Shown: one piece after another, positions 28,983 through 36,975 of the stretch
How positions within the stretch are numbered: the first letter of the stretch is position 1
How the letters are laid out: every line of letters starts with the position of its first letter
Assembly: GCA_031285905.1 (NCBI GenBank)
Contig: JAITVH010000139.1
Coordinates: 1 to 64,000, forward strand
Direction of reading: 5' to 3'
Length of the DNA stretch: 64,000 nucleotides
From: Prevotella sp.
GTDB taxonomy: Bacteria > Bacteroidota > Bacteroidia > Bacteroidales > Dysgonomonadaceae
Position numbers and translations under genes: made by a program
The notes under the pieces: generated by a model
The model's database searches: none
Told to the model about the DNA's origin: nothing
Seen by the model: only the letters and a program-made list of their open reading frames with translations

Positions 28983-29171
28983 CACAAAAAATGAAAATTG
29001 AGCAGTTAATGTTTCTTTAAAAACAGAGATGTGTATCTTTTTATTGTAGCCAAGCCCTAAGTTATTATCAAATAATACCTTTTGTAGACGCCAAAACCAT
29101 TTTGTAATTCAAAATTGCTTTCATATATTTACATAAGTAAAATCCGTACAAACATACGATAAAATAATGAT

Positions 29172-31061
29172 ATGAAAGCAGCCTTATTGCTTAGAGTTTC
29201 GACAGAAGTACAAGATTTAGAAAGCCAAATAAAAGACCTACGCCCGGTAGCGGAAAGTATGGGGTACGAAGTCCCCGAAGAATATATTTTCGGAGAACAT
29301 ATTACAGGGAAAGACGATATTCGGAAAGGAGAACGGCAATCTATTACCAAACTGAAAAAAGCATGTAAGACAGGCGACATTTCGGCAATATTTATTCATG
29401 AAGTATCCCGATTAAGTAGGAGTAGCATTGACGGACGCTCATTTGTGCGCGATTTCAACGAAATGAAGATACCCATTTATTTTAAGGACAGGAGTCTTTG
29501 GACTTTAAACAGGGATACATTAGAAGAAGATAGTACAACAAAAATGATAGTAGGGCTTTTCTTCGATTTTGCAGAGCAAGAATTGAAGACATTAAAAAGC
29601 AGAACTAACAGAGGACGCAGAAACGCAGCTAGTAAAGGATTAGCGACAGGCGGTTATCTGAATTACGGATATAAAAAAGATGTAGAAAACGGAAAGGTTA
29701 TGATAGAGGACACAGAAGCTCTGTTTGTGCAAGATATATTCTCTAAATACGCCACAGGAGAATATAGTTTGGGAAATCTGACAAGGTATGCAAATACATT
29801 GGAGTACCCGACCAGATATGCTAAAAACAGCAAGAAAGGGACATTCATTACAGCTAGCGGTTATACCAAACCAACACAAAATATTAAATGGAACAAAGGG
29901 GTTATCAGCAGTATGCTCCATAACAAAATATATATTGGGAAACACCATTTTCAAGATGTAACCAAAAGTGTTCCTGCTATTATTGATAAAGAATTGTTTG
30001 ATAAAGTTCAGATGAAATTGGCGTCTAACCCCAAATTCGTTGAGAAATCGAGAAATTACATACACTTACTGCAAAAGAAAGTCGTATGCGGACATTGTGG
30101 TAATTTGATGATAGGACACATTGGCTCTAACAATATAAGTGGATATTACTTGTGTTCAAGTTACTTTGGTTCAATGACAAAGTGCGGAAATACCACCCTT
30201 AATTATGAAAAATTCGAAACTATTGTTTGGCATTTTATAAAAAATCATTCCGATATATTTATGGAACTGAATGAAGAAGAAAAAGCAGCTAAAATAGTTA
30301 AACTTGAAGAAAAGAAAAAGGAAAGCCAAGCAGCAATTAAATTGAAAGAAAGGCTTGTTCAACAGGAACAGCAAAAAGTGAAAAGTCTGCTTGATTTGGT
30401 AAAATCAAGTGGTGGTGCTTTCAATATATCAGACATTATAAATGACAAAAATGAAATTGACAATACAGTAGCTAATTACGAGCAACAAATAATCAAACTC
30501 AATTCCGAAATAAATTTGATTGACAATAGAATTAATCAAATTAGGAATATCGAATTTTCAAAAGAAACAATTGCTAGTATAGAAGCGGATAGGACACAAA
30601 TGAAGAAAGTTATTAACGATGTGATAGACCATATCACTGTGTACAAAGTCAATAACAATGCAGTAGTCATGCAACTAGAGATGTGTAATAATTCGACAAT
30701 ATATAATATCCTGTTAAATCAAAGGAGTAAGCGTATATTCAAATATTGGTACATTGAAGAACACGTTGCCACATTTTTAATGGGAAAATATAGAGCATCA
30801 ACATTGAAAGAATGTGATAATTTTTATTTTTATCATCCCGAAACACTTTCTCGCGATGGTTTTCCATATTGGGGATATTATCTTTTCGAAGAAATGTGTG
30901 CAATTTTAGAACACGCTGGCTTATATGTTGAATATATGCCTGCTAAGCCATTTATCAATCCAAAAAGTAAAAAACCCGATGCTATTCCTACTGATGAAAT
31001 AGAGTTCAGAGAATATATGAAGAATAAATTTGGTACAGAGTTCGATTCAGATGATATATAA
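29172..31061 (+). CDS. Large serine recombinase (site-specific integrase)
   Basis: A 629-residue large serine recombinase. The N-terminal resolvase domain (about 1-150) starts LLLRVSTEVQD with the nucleophile Ser10, and contains IFIHEVSRLSRS and FFDFAEQELKTLKSRT. A recombinase domain (about 165-285) is followed by a zinc ribbon (CGHCG ... C ... CG near 303-340) and a long coiled coil (about 365-480). The last 110 residues, rich in aromatic residues (FYFYHPETLSRDGFPYWGYYLF), are unusual for the family. It catalyses integration and excision at att sites by a 2-bp staggered cut. It is the only sizeable plus-strand gene of the island and is followed by a strong terminator. Confidence 0.92.
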   Translation: MKAALLLRVSTEVQDLESQIKDLRPVAESMGYEVPEEYIFGEHITGKDDIRKGERQSITKLKKACKTGDISAIFIHEVSRLSRSSIDGRSFVRDFNEMKIPIYFKDRSLWTLNRDTLEEDSTTKMIVGLFFDFAEQELKTLKSRTNRGRRNAASKGLATGGYLNYGYKKDVENGKVMIEDTEALFVQDIFSKYATGEYSLGNLTRYANTLEYPTRYAKNSKKGTFITASGYTKPTQNIKWNKGVISSMLHNKIYIGKHHFQDVTKSVPAIIDKELFDKVQMKLASNPKFVEKSRNYIHLLQKKVVCGHCGNLMIGHIGSNNISGYYLCSSYFGSMTKCGNTTLNYEKFETIVWHFIKNHSDIFMELNEEEKAAKIVKLEEKKKESQAAIKLKERLVQQEQQKVKSLLDLVKSSGGAFNISDIINDKNEIDNTVANYEQQIIKLNSEINLIDNRINQIRNIEFSKETIASIEADRTQMKKVINDVIDHITVYKVNNNAVVMQLEMCNNSTIYNILLNQRSKRIFKYWYIEEHVATFLMGKYRASTLKECDNFYFYHPETLSRDGFPYWGYYLFEEMCAILEHAGLYVEYMPAKPFINPKSKKPDAIPTDEIEFREYMKNKFGTEFDSDDI

Positions 31062-31087
31062 GTATAACTAATATTGTTAAAATAAAA

Positions 31088-31113
31088 ACAAGTGGCTAGT
31101 GATAGCCACTTGT
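31088..31113. terminator. Bidirectional terminator between recombinase and 89-aa gene
   Basis: An 11-bp perfect stem (ACAAGTGGCTA / TAGCCACTTGT) with a 4-nt loop. It is followed by GGTTTT on the plus strand and by a TTTTTATTTT run on the minus strand. Confidence 0.85.
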
Positions 31114-31117
31114 GGTT

Positions 31118-31387
31118 TTAGACACTGCTTCCGTTCTGAAAGGCAGCAATCTCTTCAGGCGTGCATCGAGAAAGGAATTGCCGGATTTCCTCCTCTCTCG
31201 CTTTGAACTGTTCTTCTTTCACCGAAGTGAGAAGCTGTTCGAAGTTTGTCAGCCACTTTCTGTATTTATCAATGCGTTCTTCACACTTAGAGATAAGATA
31301 CTTTGCATTACCGTTCTCCGCAAACCATGTGCCATACAGGTCTTCTTGAGCCTTGCGACTTCCGTCGCCTAGAATTAAATTCTTCAT
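31118..31387 (-). CDS. Hypothetical small charged protein
   Basis: An 89-residue soluble, strongly helical, charged protein (KCEERIDKYRKWLTNFEQLL; KEEQFKAREEEIRQFLSRC). No family recognised. It is convergent with the serine recombinase, shares a terminator with it, and sits alone before a 138-bp AT-rich gap. It could be an accessory factor of the recombinase; this is inference from position only. Confidence 0.6.
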   Translation of the reverse strand: MKNLILGDGSRKAQEDLYGTWFAENGNAKYLISKCEERIDKYRKWLTNFEQLLTSVKEEQFKAREEEIRQFLSRCTPEEIAAFQNGSSV

Positions 31388-31525
31388 TATTATGATTATT
31401 AAAATTAAGAATTTAATACATAAATAATCTAATCTACAAATTGTTTAATTCCTAGGCTAAAACCGTTATAAAGATAAATACTAGTTATGTAACAAGCAAA
31501 CTAGTAACCAGTATTTTTATAGGTA
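31388..31525. other. AT-rich intergenic region with imperfect dyad
   Basis: No gene. Near 31477-31515 an imperfect dyad (AATACTAGTTA ... TAACCAGTATT) encloses a second ACTAGT repeat. It could be an operator or recombinase-binding site for the flanking genes, but nothing proves it. Confidence 0.3.
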
Positions 31526-32080
31526 CTAATTAGTTTTATTGAAAAATGCTATTTCTTCTTCAAAATCTTCTTTGATATGGGAGAGGAACAAGCTATATAG
31601 TTCTTTATCTGTTTGTAGATTTTCAATGTACGATTTGAAAAACCTGCCTAGTTTTGTTTCCAATTTTCGAGGATTAATTATTAAGCGTTCTTTTTGTATT
31701 TCAAAGGCATTAGATGTACCATAACAAAGTTGTCCGGAATTTTTAATGTGGTTTTCGTGTAATAATCCATTCCTAAATTCATCATAAGCTCTTTCTGCTA
31801 ATGATTCATTTATAGCAAAATTATCTTGTAAGATTTTAGTTATTCTTTCCTTTACACCAGTATTTTTCTTTGTAGTGTATTTAGCCAATGCGTCAATCAT
31901 TGAAAATTCGATAATTGCAGAAGCGTAGGCGTTATCCTGTTCATTTAATAGCTTGATAGCATCTAAAAAATATTTATTCACTCTTTTTTCAAATGCGCTG
32001 ATAAGAGAAATTTTATCTACTAAATCTAAATCTTTCAAAAGGACATTAGGTGCAAAGTAAATATGGTCGTTAATATTCAT
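31526..32080 (-). CDS. HEPN-like protein
   Basis: A 184-residue soluble, all-helical protein. Near residue 111 it contains FRNGLLHENH, which fits the RN(x)3H nuclease motif of HEPN domains; the helices before it (AYASAIIEFSMIDALAKY) fit the HEPN helical bundle. HEPN proteins are often RNases in toxin-antitoxin, abortive-infection or RNA-processing systems. The assignment rests on this motif and the predicted fold only. The gene ends in TAG; if amber were read through, three more residues would follow before TAA. Confidence 0.55.
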   Translation of the reverse strand: MNINDHIYFAPNVLLKDLDLVDKISLISAFEKRVNKYFLDAIKLLNEQDNAYASAIIEFSMIDALAKYTTKKNTGVKERITKILQDNFAINESLAERAYDEFRNGLLHENHIKNSGQLCYGTSNAFEIQKERLIINPRKLETKLGRFFKSYIENLQTDKELYSLFLSHIKEDFEEEIAFFNKTN

Positions 32081-32152
32081 ATCTTATAAATTAGCTTTAA
32101 AATACGTTTACAAGGTAGAAATAATATTTTATTTGTCAATAGGTAGACAAGA

Positions 32153-32183
32153 AACGGCAAACAATGTTTCATGCCTGCCGTTT
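32153..32183. repeat. 31-nt palindromic repeat, copy 1
   Basis: First of three near-identical copies (others at 32578 and 34182). Arms are AACGGCA and TGCCGTT around a loop containing AAACAATGTTT. It lies 21 bp beyond the stop of the 60-aa membrane-protein gene. There is no strong T-run, so it is not a typical terminator. Confidence 0.8.
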
Positions 32184-32204
32184 TATCTCATTTAATATAT
32201 AGCT

Positions 32205-32387
32205 TCAAAAAAGAGAAGCAATTCCAGATATGATACCAACAACAATAAGAGCAATTATAATTACTTTTACTAAGCCCCAATCAATTATACCTTGTTCACT
32301 TTCCCATTGTTCGTTGCCCCATTTAGTATCTATTACTTTTCCTGTTTTAGGGTCAATTTTACGTTGAACTTTTGTTTTAATTCCCAT
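32205..32387 (-). CDS. Small single-pass membrane protein
   Basis: A 60-residue protein. The soluble basic N-terminal half carries KVQRKIDPKTGKVIDTKWGN, and the C-terminal half is one hydrophobic helix (about 36-58, VKVIIIALIVVGIISGIASL). No family recognised. It starts 13 bp after the 51-aa membrane protein and probably shares its transcript. Confidence 0.55.
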   Translation of the reverse strand: MGIKTKVQRKIDPKTGKVIDTKWGNEQWESEQGIIDWGLVKVIIIALIVVGIISGIASLF

Positions 32388-32400
32388 AATGTAAATTTAG

Positions 32401-32556
32401 TTATTCAAATAACTTATTTAATATTGCACAAATACCGATAATAATAGCCAATACAACAAGCCATGCTCCTGCATATAATATCAATGGTATTCCAAATATT
32501 ATAATAAGGGGTATTGCATACCAAGGGAATTTATTTTCTTCATTGTTATTAGCCAT
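32401..32556 (-). CDS. Small membrane protein
   Basis: A 51-residue protein (MANNNEENKFPWYAIPL at the start) whose residues 12-46 form one long or two closely packed hydrophobic helices. I chose the ATG at 32556; a longer frame to 32658 would run through repeat copy 2 and the end of the lipoprotein gene. Function unknown. Confidence 0.5.
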   Translation of the reverse strand: MANNNEENKFPWYAIPLIIIFGIPLILYAGAWLVVLAIIIGICAILNKLFE

Positions 32557-32577
32557 AGTATTAATATTATTTTGCAT

Positions 32578-32608
32578 AACGGCAAACAATATTTCATGCT
32601 TGCCGTTT
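32578..32608. repeat. 31-nt palindromic repeat, copy 2
   Basis: Same palindrome as at 32153 and 34182, with stem AACGGCAA/TTGCCGTT. It lies between the lipoprotein stop (32627) and the start of the 51-aa membrane protein (32556). Confidence 0.8.
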
Positions 32609-32626
32609 AGCTTTAAATAACTTATA

Positions 32627-33415
32627 TTACTCAAAAGTATAAGTAAGCTTATCTCCATTTGATAAAGTAGCTGTTTTCACGTAGTTATCATTATCCAATG
32701 CGTAAACACAAGTATAGTCGTATGAATTGGAACTATATTTTTCAGTACATGATACAGCTAAATTCTTTGTCGATTTTCCTAATATACCCATGTAATAAGC
32801 TGGCTTATGAACAAATAATAAATCGTCATCTAATAAAGGGTTTATTAATCTACTGATATTCACGTTTTCTGAATAAGAGAATGTATAACTAATACTCTCT
32901 TTATCATAACGTTCAATTGCTTTTGTAATATTACCGTTCGAATATGTGAACGTTAATGTTTCTGTATATCCAGAACCAGAACAAGATATACCTATTAAAT
33001 AACCGTCAGAATATTCGAAAGTGTAGTTTTCCCGATATTCTCCATCTTCTTTATTTACAGTTGTACAAGATATTGCTAAACCGCTATTATTAAGAGTATA
33101 AGTTTGCACACATTCGTGACTGTCTAATAAGCCTGTTAATGTAACGGTATTATTACCATAAGTTATTGTTTGATTAAACTCATCGCTTGTATCTCCTCCG
33201 TCATATTGAGCGGTATATTTAGACATCTTCCCATTTGAATATGAGAATATTTCTGTACGAACATTATCTTCTCCATATTCATTGACAATTTTAGTAATCT
33301 TTTTTCCATTTGCTCCATTGTTTGAATCGTCGTCGTCATCACTAGAGCAAGCATTAAAACTAAGTGTTAAGGTTGCTAATAATAGCATCACTGAAAATAA
33401 TTTAATCTGTTTCAT
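32627..33415 (-). CDS. Lipoprotein with RHS/YD-like repeats
   Basis: A 262-residue lipoprotein (signal peptide then LSFNACSSDDDDD, Cys near 23, with the acidic tail typical of surface-exposed Bacteroidota lipoproteins). The body is a series of short beta repeats of the form F-x-Y-x-N/D-G (FSYSNGKMSKYT, FEYSDGYLIGI, FTYSNGNITKAI, FSYSENVN), like the YD-type repeats of DUF4595-like surface proteins. Probably exposed on the outer membrane; its partner is unknown. Confidence 0.75.
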   Translation of the reverse strand: MKQIKLFSVMLLLATLTLSFNACSSDDDDDSNNGANGKKITKIVNEYGEDNVRTEIFSYSNGKMSKYTAQYDGGDTSDEFNQTITYGNNTVTLTGLLDSHECVQTYTLNNSGLAISCTTVNKEDGEYRENYTFEYSDGYLIGISCSGSGYTETLTFTYSNGNITKAIERYDKESISYTFSYSENVNISRLINPLLDDDLLFVHKPAYYMGILGKSTKNLAVSCTEKYSSNSYDYTCVYALDNDNYVKTATLSNGDKLTYTFE

Positions 33416-33443
33416 TTTTATAATTTAATTAGTTAAGTGTAAT

Positions 33444-33466
33444 AGCAAGAGTGGTTTACACTTGCT
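33444..33466 (-). terminator. Hairpin between zinc-ribbon protein and lipoprotein genes
   Basis: Imperfect dyad AGCAAGAGTG / CACTTGCT with a short loop, without a clear T-run on the minus strand. It could be a weak terminator or RNA-processing element. Confidence 0.35.
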
Positions 33467-33498
33467 GTTTATCTTTTGATTCAAATTTGACTTATCAT

Positions 33499-34167
33499 TT
33501 ATAATTTTGTAAGTTGTGAATTAAGAACTAATTTACAAGTAGGACAAATAGCCATGTGGCAATCATTATTCGCTTCCACGCCTTTATAATAAATCCAGAT
33601 TGCTTCATTCTCACATTGAGGACAATAATATTCATTACTTCCATGTGGCGGATAAATAATATTGTTTTGACATCTTGCTATATCCTCCCATTCATCTTTA
33701 TGTAATTGTGATTCATTACTCATTGAATGTTCAACAGCATTTTCTTCTAGGCGATTATAAATATCTCTGTTTACTTCTTCATTCATAATATAATTGTCCA
33801 TATCTAATGTCTTATTTTCAGCAAAACGGATTAACCCATTGATAAACTGTACTCCACCAATAAGGAAAAGCATAATCATTACACCCAAATAGCGATAGGT
33901 AATACGAATAGTAGGAAACACAAATAATGCAAGTCCCATAAGAATACTAAACAAGAAAATTATAGCTCCTATTCTTATATTCTTTTGCGCTTGCTTTTTT
34001 TCTTTCTTTTTTGTGTAACTAAATATATCTTGAATAATATCAAATGCTTCATCTTCTGTTATATTCTTTTCAATAACTAATAATTTTATTACATCTTCAA
34101 TAGGTCTTTTCTTTTTAATCAATAAGTCAAATGTGTATTGATATAGTGAATTAATGTCATTTTCCAT
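33499..34167 (-). CDS. Membrane protein with C-terminal zinc ribbon
   Basis: A 222-residue protein. The N-terminal soluble helical part (about 1-60) is followed by two membrane helices (about 65-85 and 92-112). A cytoplasmic linker leads to a C-terminal zinc ribbon with CPQC (about 180) and CPTC (about 210). No named family recognised. It is part of the island run of small envelope proteins and is preceded by repeat copy 3. Confidence 0.65.
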   Translation of the reverse strand: MENDINSLYQYTFDLLIKKKRPIEDVIKLLVIEKNITEDEAFDIIQDIFSYTKKKEKKQAQKNIRIGAIIFLFSILMGLALFVFPTIRITYRYLGVMIMLFLIGGVQFINGLIRFAENKTLDMDNYIMNEEVNRDIYNRLEENAVEHSMSNESQLHKDEWEDIARCQNNIIYPPHGSNEYYCPQCENEAIWIYYKGVEANNDCHMAICPTCKLVLNSQLTKL

Positions 34168-34181
34168 AAATTATAATTTTC

Positions 34182-34212
34182 AACGGCAAACAATGTTTTA
34201 TGCTTGCCGTTT
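34182..34212. repeat. 31-nt palindromic repeat, copy 3
   Basis: Third copy of the palindrome seen at 32153 and 32578. It lies between the stop of the 91-aa membrane protein (34223) and the start of the zinc-ribbon protein (34167). Confidence 0.8.
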
Positions 34213-34222
34213 CTACTAAATT

Positions 34223-34498
34223 TCATTCATTATCCCTATCTGTCTTTTCTTTTTTATATCCTAAGAAATATCCTGCTAAAGTTCCTAACAATGCAAAGGC
34301 AGAACTGCTATTAGAGGCATCATAGATAAAAGCAATAAGAGCCATTGCAACAATAAATGTAATAGCAATTAATTTTGTACTATATTCTCCAAAACTTTTC
34401 CCATTTTTGATATTTACATGAATTATTCTCCATATTATAATAATAGCGATAACAGAAATAGCACATATCACTATTAATTTTGTTGCATCTGTATTCAT
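34223..34498 (-). CDS. Small membrane protein
   Basis: A 91-residue protein with hydrophobic helices at about 6-25, 42-59 and 63-82 and a short charged tail (YKKEKTDRDNE). No family recognised. It lies between the trypsin-TPR gene (73 bp upstream) and the zinc-ribbon membrane protein on the same strand. Confidence 0.55.
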   Translation of the reverse strand: MNTDATKLIVICAISVIAIIIIWRIIHVNIKNGKSFGEYSTKLIAITFIVAMALIAFIYDASNSSSAFALLGTLAGYFLGYKKEKTDRDNE

Positions 34499-34571
34499 TT
34501 TATTTCACAATTATTTTCTGACTTTCATTATTCACTCATAATACAAGCCTTTATTCAAATATAGGTGATGA

Positions 34572-36143
34572 TTATTTGCTAGGTGTAATCTTTGGTATTT
34601 CATTAAGTCTATCTAAATAGACATTGTTTCCTGATATGTTGTAGGCTTCCTGTAAATTCTTTTTCGCATCGTCTAATAAAGATTGTGCAAAGCCAAAATC
34701 TTTATTAACTAAATCAAGAGCCCAAAATGTTTCCTGATATGCTTTTTGTCCTAATATATCTGCCTTATCCTCATTAGCATTGACAAGGGACAATGCAATA
34801 TCTAAATCTTTAATTCCTGCCTCTCTATCTTTTAAGAAATAACCTTTTATATCTCCTCTGGTAAAGTAACTGCGATAAAAATATGGATTTATTTCAATTG
34901 CTTTGTCACAATCTGAAATTGCACCCCAATAATCAGATAATTGACCTTTAGCCATTGCTCTTTGAACATAGGCTGTTTCATAATAAGGATTTAATTGAAT
35001 ACAGGCATTAAAATTATTTATAGCATCATATAGGGAGGATTTATCTAATAATTTATAAGTGAAAAAAAGTTGCAACATTAAATTTCCTTTATTGAAATAA
35101 GCTTGAGGGTAATTATCAAGCTTAATAGCTTCATCATAACATTGTAATGCAAACATGAACGAATCATTCGCATTTCTATTTGCTCTAAATTCAATATCAG
35201 CATTATTCCTATGTGCCAAACCTAATAAATTGAAATATTCTGCCTTTTCTGGCACTAATTTTATAGCATCAAGAAGCGCATTAATAGCCAATTTATACTC
35301 CTCAATTTCAACAAATATATTACCAAATAAAAAACAAGCTATATGATTATCCTTGTTTATATTATATTCCGATTTCACAAGTTTTAATGCCATTTCATAA
35401 TTACCCTCAAGAATAGCAGACCTTGCTTTTTTAATATTGGGTGTTTCTAAAGGATCTCTTGTAATATCAGATACATTTACATTTTGAGTTTTATTTATTT
35501 TACTAAAATTCAGAGTGCTTACTGCAAAATTAAGGCTTTGTCCTCTTTCAACACCAAAAGTAGAAACCCCTAAAACCTCTCCTTTTCTATTCAAAATAGG
35601 ACTTCCACTACTACCATGCGATATAGGAGTTGTCATTTGAATGACAGTGCCATATAATTCTGATTCTCTTATTGAAGATACAATGCCATTACTAAGTGTT
35701 TGTTCAAAACCAATTGGAGTGCTTAGACTTACAAGTTCCTCGCCCTTTTGTGGTTTTGTCATACTCAATGGCAAAGTGTAAAATTGTCTTCCTTTTGTGT
35801 CAATTCTAAATTTCACCAAATCACAATCAGCGTTGTAATCAATAACTTTCGTTATATCAAACTTTTCTCCATTTTTATTTTGGACATAACCACCTTGCGC
35901 GTTTTCCAAAACATGAAAATTTGTTATACAAACACCATTGCTCCCTATGATAAATCCACTTCCTTGTGAGAACTCCTTACCGTTTTTGTCTGTTGCATAT
36001 ACAGTAAAAACAGAGTTTTCAATTTTTTTGACTAGTTGAGGTAAAGGTAATATTTGTCCATAAATTGCTGTCGTACAATTACTAGTTAATATTATTAAGA
36101 TTGCTAAGAAAAAATATCTTTTCATAAATTTCGTATTTTTCAA
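34572..36143 (-). CDS. Secreted trypsin-like serine protease with TPR repeats
   Basis: A 523-residue protein with a signal peptide (residues about 1-30, ending YGQ). A trypsin/DegP-like protease domain follows (about 35-230), with His in TNFHVLE, Asp in NADCDLVKF and Ser in HGSSGSP. Several TPR repeats (about 240-510) follow: YEMALKLVKSEYN, YKLAINALLDAIKLVP, CYDEAIKLD and WGAISDCDKAIEINPY. All three catalytic residues are present. There is no PDZ domain, so it is not an ordinary DegP. It lies in the island with a small secreted protein upstream and membrane proteins downstream. Confidence 0.82.
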   Translation of the reverse strand: MKNTKFMKRYFFLAILIILTSNCTTAIYGQILPLPQLVKKIENSVFTVYATDKNGKEFSQGSGFIIGSNGVCITNFHVLENAQGGYVQNKNGEKFDITKVIDYNADCDLVKFRIDTKGRQFYTLPLSMTKPQKGEELVSLSTPIGFEQTLSNGIVSSIRESELYGTVIQMTTPISHGSSGSPILNRKGEVLGVSTFGVERGQSLNFAVSTLNFSKINKTQNVNVSDITRDPLETPNIKKARSAILEGNYEMALKLVKSEYNINKDNHIACFLFGNIFVEIEEYKLAINALLDAIKLVPEKAEYFNLLGLAHRNNADIEFRANRNANDSFMFALQCYDEAIKLDNYPQAYFNKGNLMLQLFFTYKLLDKSSLYDAINNFNACIQLNPYYETAYVQRAMAKGQLSDYWGAISDCDKAIEINPYFYRSYFTRGDIKGYFLKDREAGIKDLDIALSLVNANEDKADILGQKAYQETFWALDLVNKDFGFAQSLLDDAKKNLQEAYNISGNNVYLDRLNEIPKITPSK

Positions 36144-36187
36144 TTATTAAAATATGCCAGAAAAATTCTATTACTACTTTTAGTTTC

Positions 36188-36625
36188 TTACATATTAAAA
36201 TACAGTCTGTAAGTCCCCATATTTGCATAATAGGCTTCTTCGTCTTTATCATAATAAACATCACCACAGTAGCAAGTTTGCCAAGAATAATCTCCACTGC
36301 CTTTATACGCAATTAATTTATATACTTCTCCTGCATAACTTTCCACAATCTTTACTTTTATAGAAACTTTATGTATTGAATTTCCATTTGAATTATACAC
36401 ATTTGGATTCTGATAATAATAACCTATAAGCCGTACAATCCTTTCTTTACTTTGTTTTTGTTGTTGAGATTGCTTTTGTTGTGGTTGCTGAAAATATTTT
36501 CGTTGTGAAGATTTAGGTACTTCTAAAGGTCTTGCTGGTGTTACTTCATAGCCTAACATACTTTGTCCCTGTACCGTCAAACAAAGGAAAAAGAATAAGA
36601 TTGGAATAATTACTTTTTTGTTCAT
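36188..36625 (-). CDS. Small secreted hypothetical protein
   Basis: A 145-residue protein with a signal peptide ending VQGQ (about residue 21), a Gln/Lys-rich low-complexity stretch (about 45-62) and a C-terminal beta-rich domain with Tyr-rich strands and a CYC motif (WQTCYCGDVYYD). It probably shares a transcript with the trypsin-TPR gene 44 bp downstream. No family recognised. Confidence 0.6.
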   Translation of the reverse strand: MNKKVIIPILFFFLCLTVQGQSMLGYEVTPARPLEVPKSSQRKYFQQPQQKQSQQQKQSKERIVRLIGYYYQNPNVYNSNGNSIHKVSIKVKIVESYAGEVYKLIAYKGSGDYSWQTCYCGDVYYDKDEEAYYANMGTYRLYFNM

Positions 36626-36688
36626 AATCTGTTTGTATAATTTGTGTCTTTCCGTTCCCTCAAAAGACAGGTTATATAAAATAGGAAA

Positions 36689-36853
36689 GTGCAGGAACTG
36701 TAAATCTTATCTGCTTTAGACGGTATCGCCAAACACCTCTTGGAACAAATAAACAACAGTCCTGCACCCCATATTGTATAAAATTATATACAAACAGAAA
36801 TGCAGGCGTTTGCTGTCTATCACACTTGTTCCAATTTGAAAAAATTTGGCGAT
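36689..36853. repeat. Intergenic region with nested inverted repeats
   Basis: The 350 bp between the small secreted protein and the tyrosine recombinase gene hold no supported ATG-to-stop gene. They contain nested dyads: ATCGCCAAA (36725-36733) with TTTGGCGAT (36845-36853), TTGGAACAA (36740-36748) with TTGTTCCAA (36826-36834), and CAGTCCTGCAC (36757-36767) with GTGCAGGAACTG (36689-36700, one extra base). The arrangement lies directly downstream of the recombinase gene, so a recombination site or structured RNA is possible. Confidence 0.5.
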
Positions 36854-36975
36854 TTTTCTAAAGCAAGGTAATATCTTTAAACGCTTTCATCAATAAGTCC
36901 TTCCAAAACTCAACTCTTTGATATGTAGAATTAGCACAAATTTACGAAAAGCGTTGTTAGTATCAAGTTTTTCAA

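Noticed and set aside
36841..36888. Possible further TAG-containing gene before the tyrosine recombinase stop region
   Set aside because: A minus-strand ATG near 36890 meets TAG at codon 11 and then stays open for about 60 codons, but the translation looks noncoding and the region is dominated by inverted repeats, so I did not count it as amber evidence.
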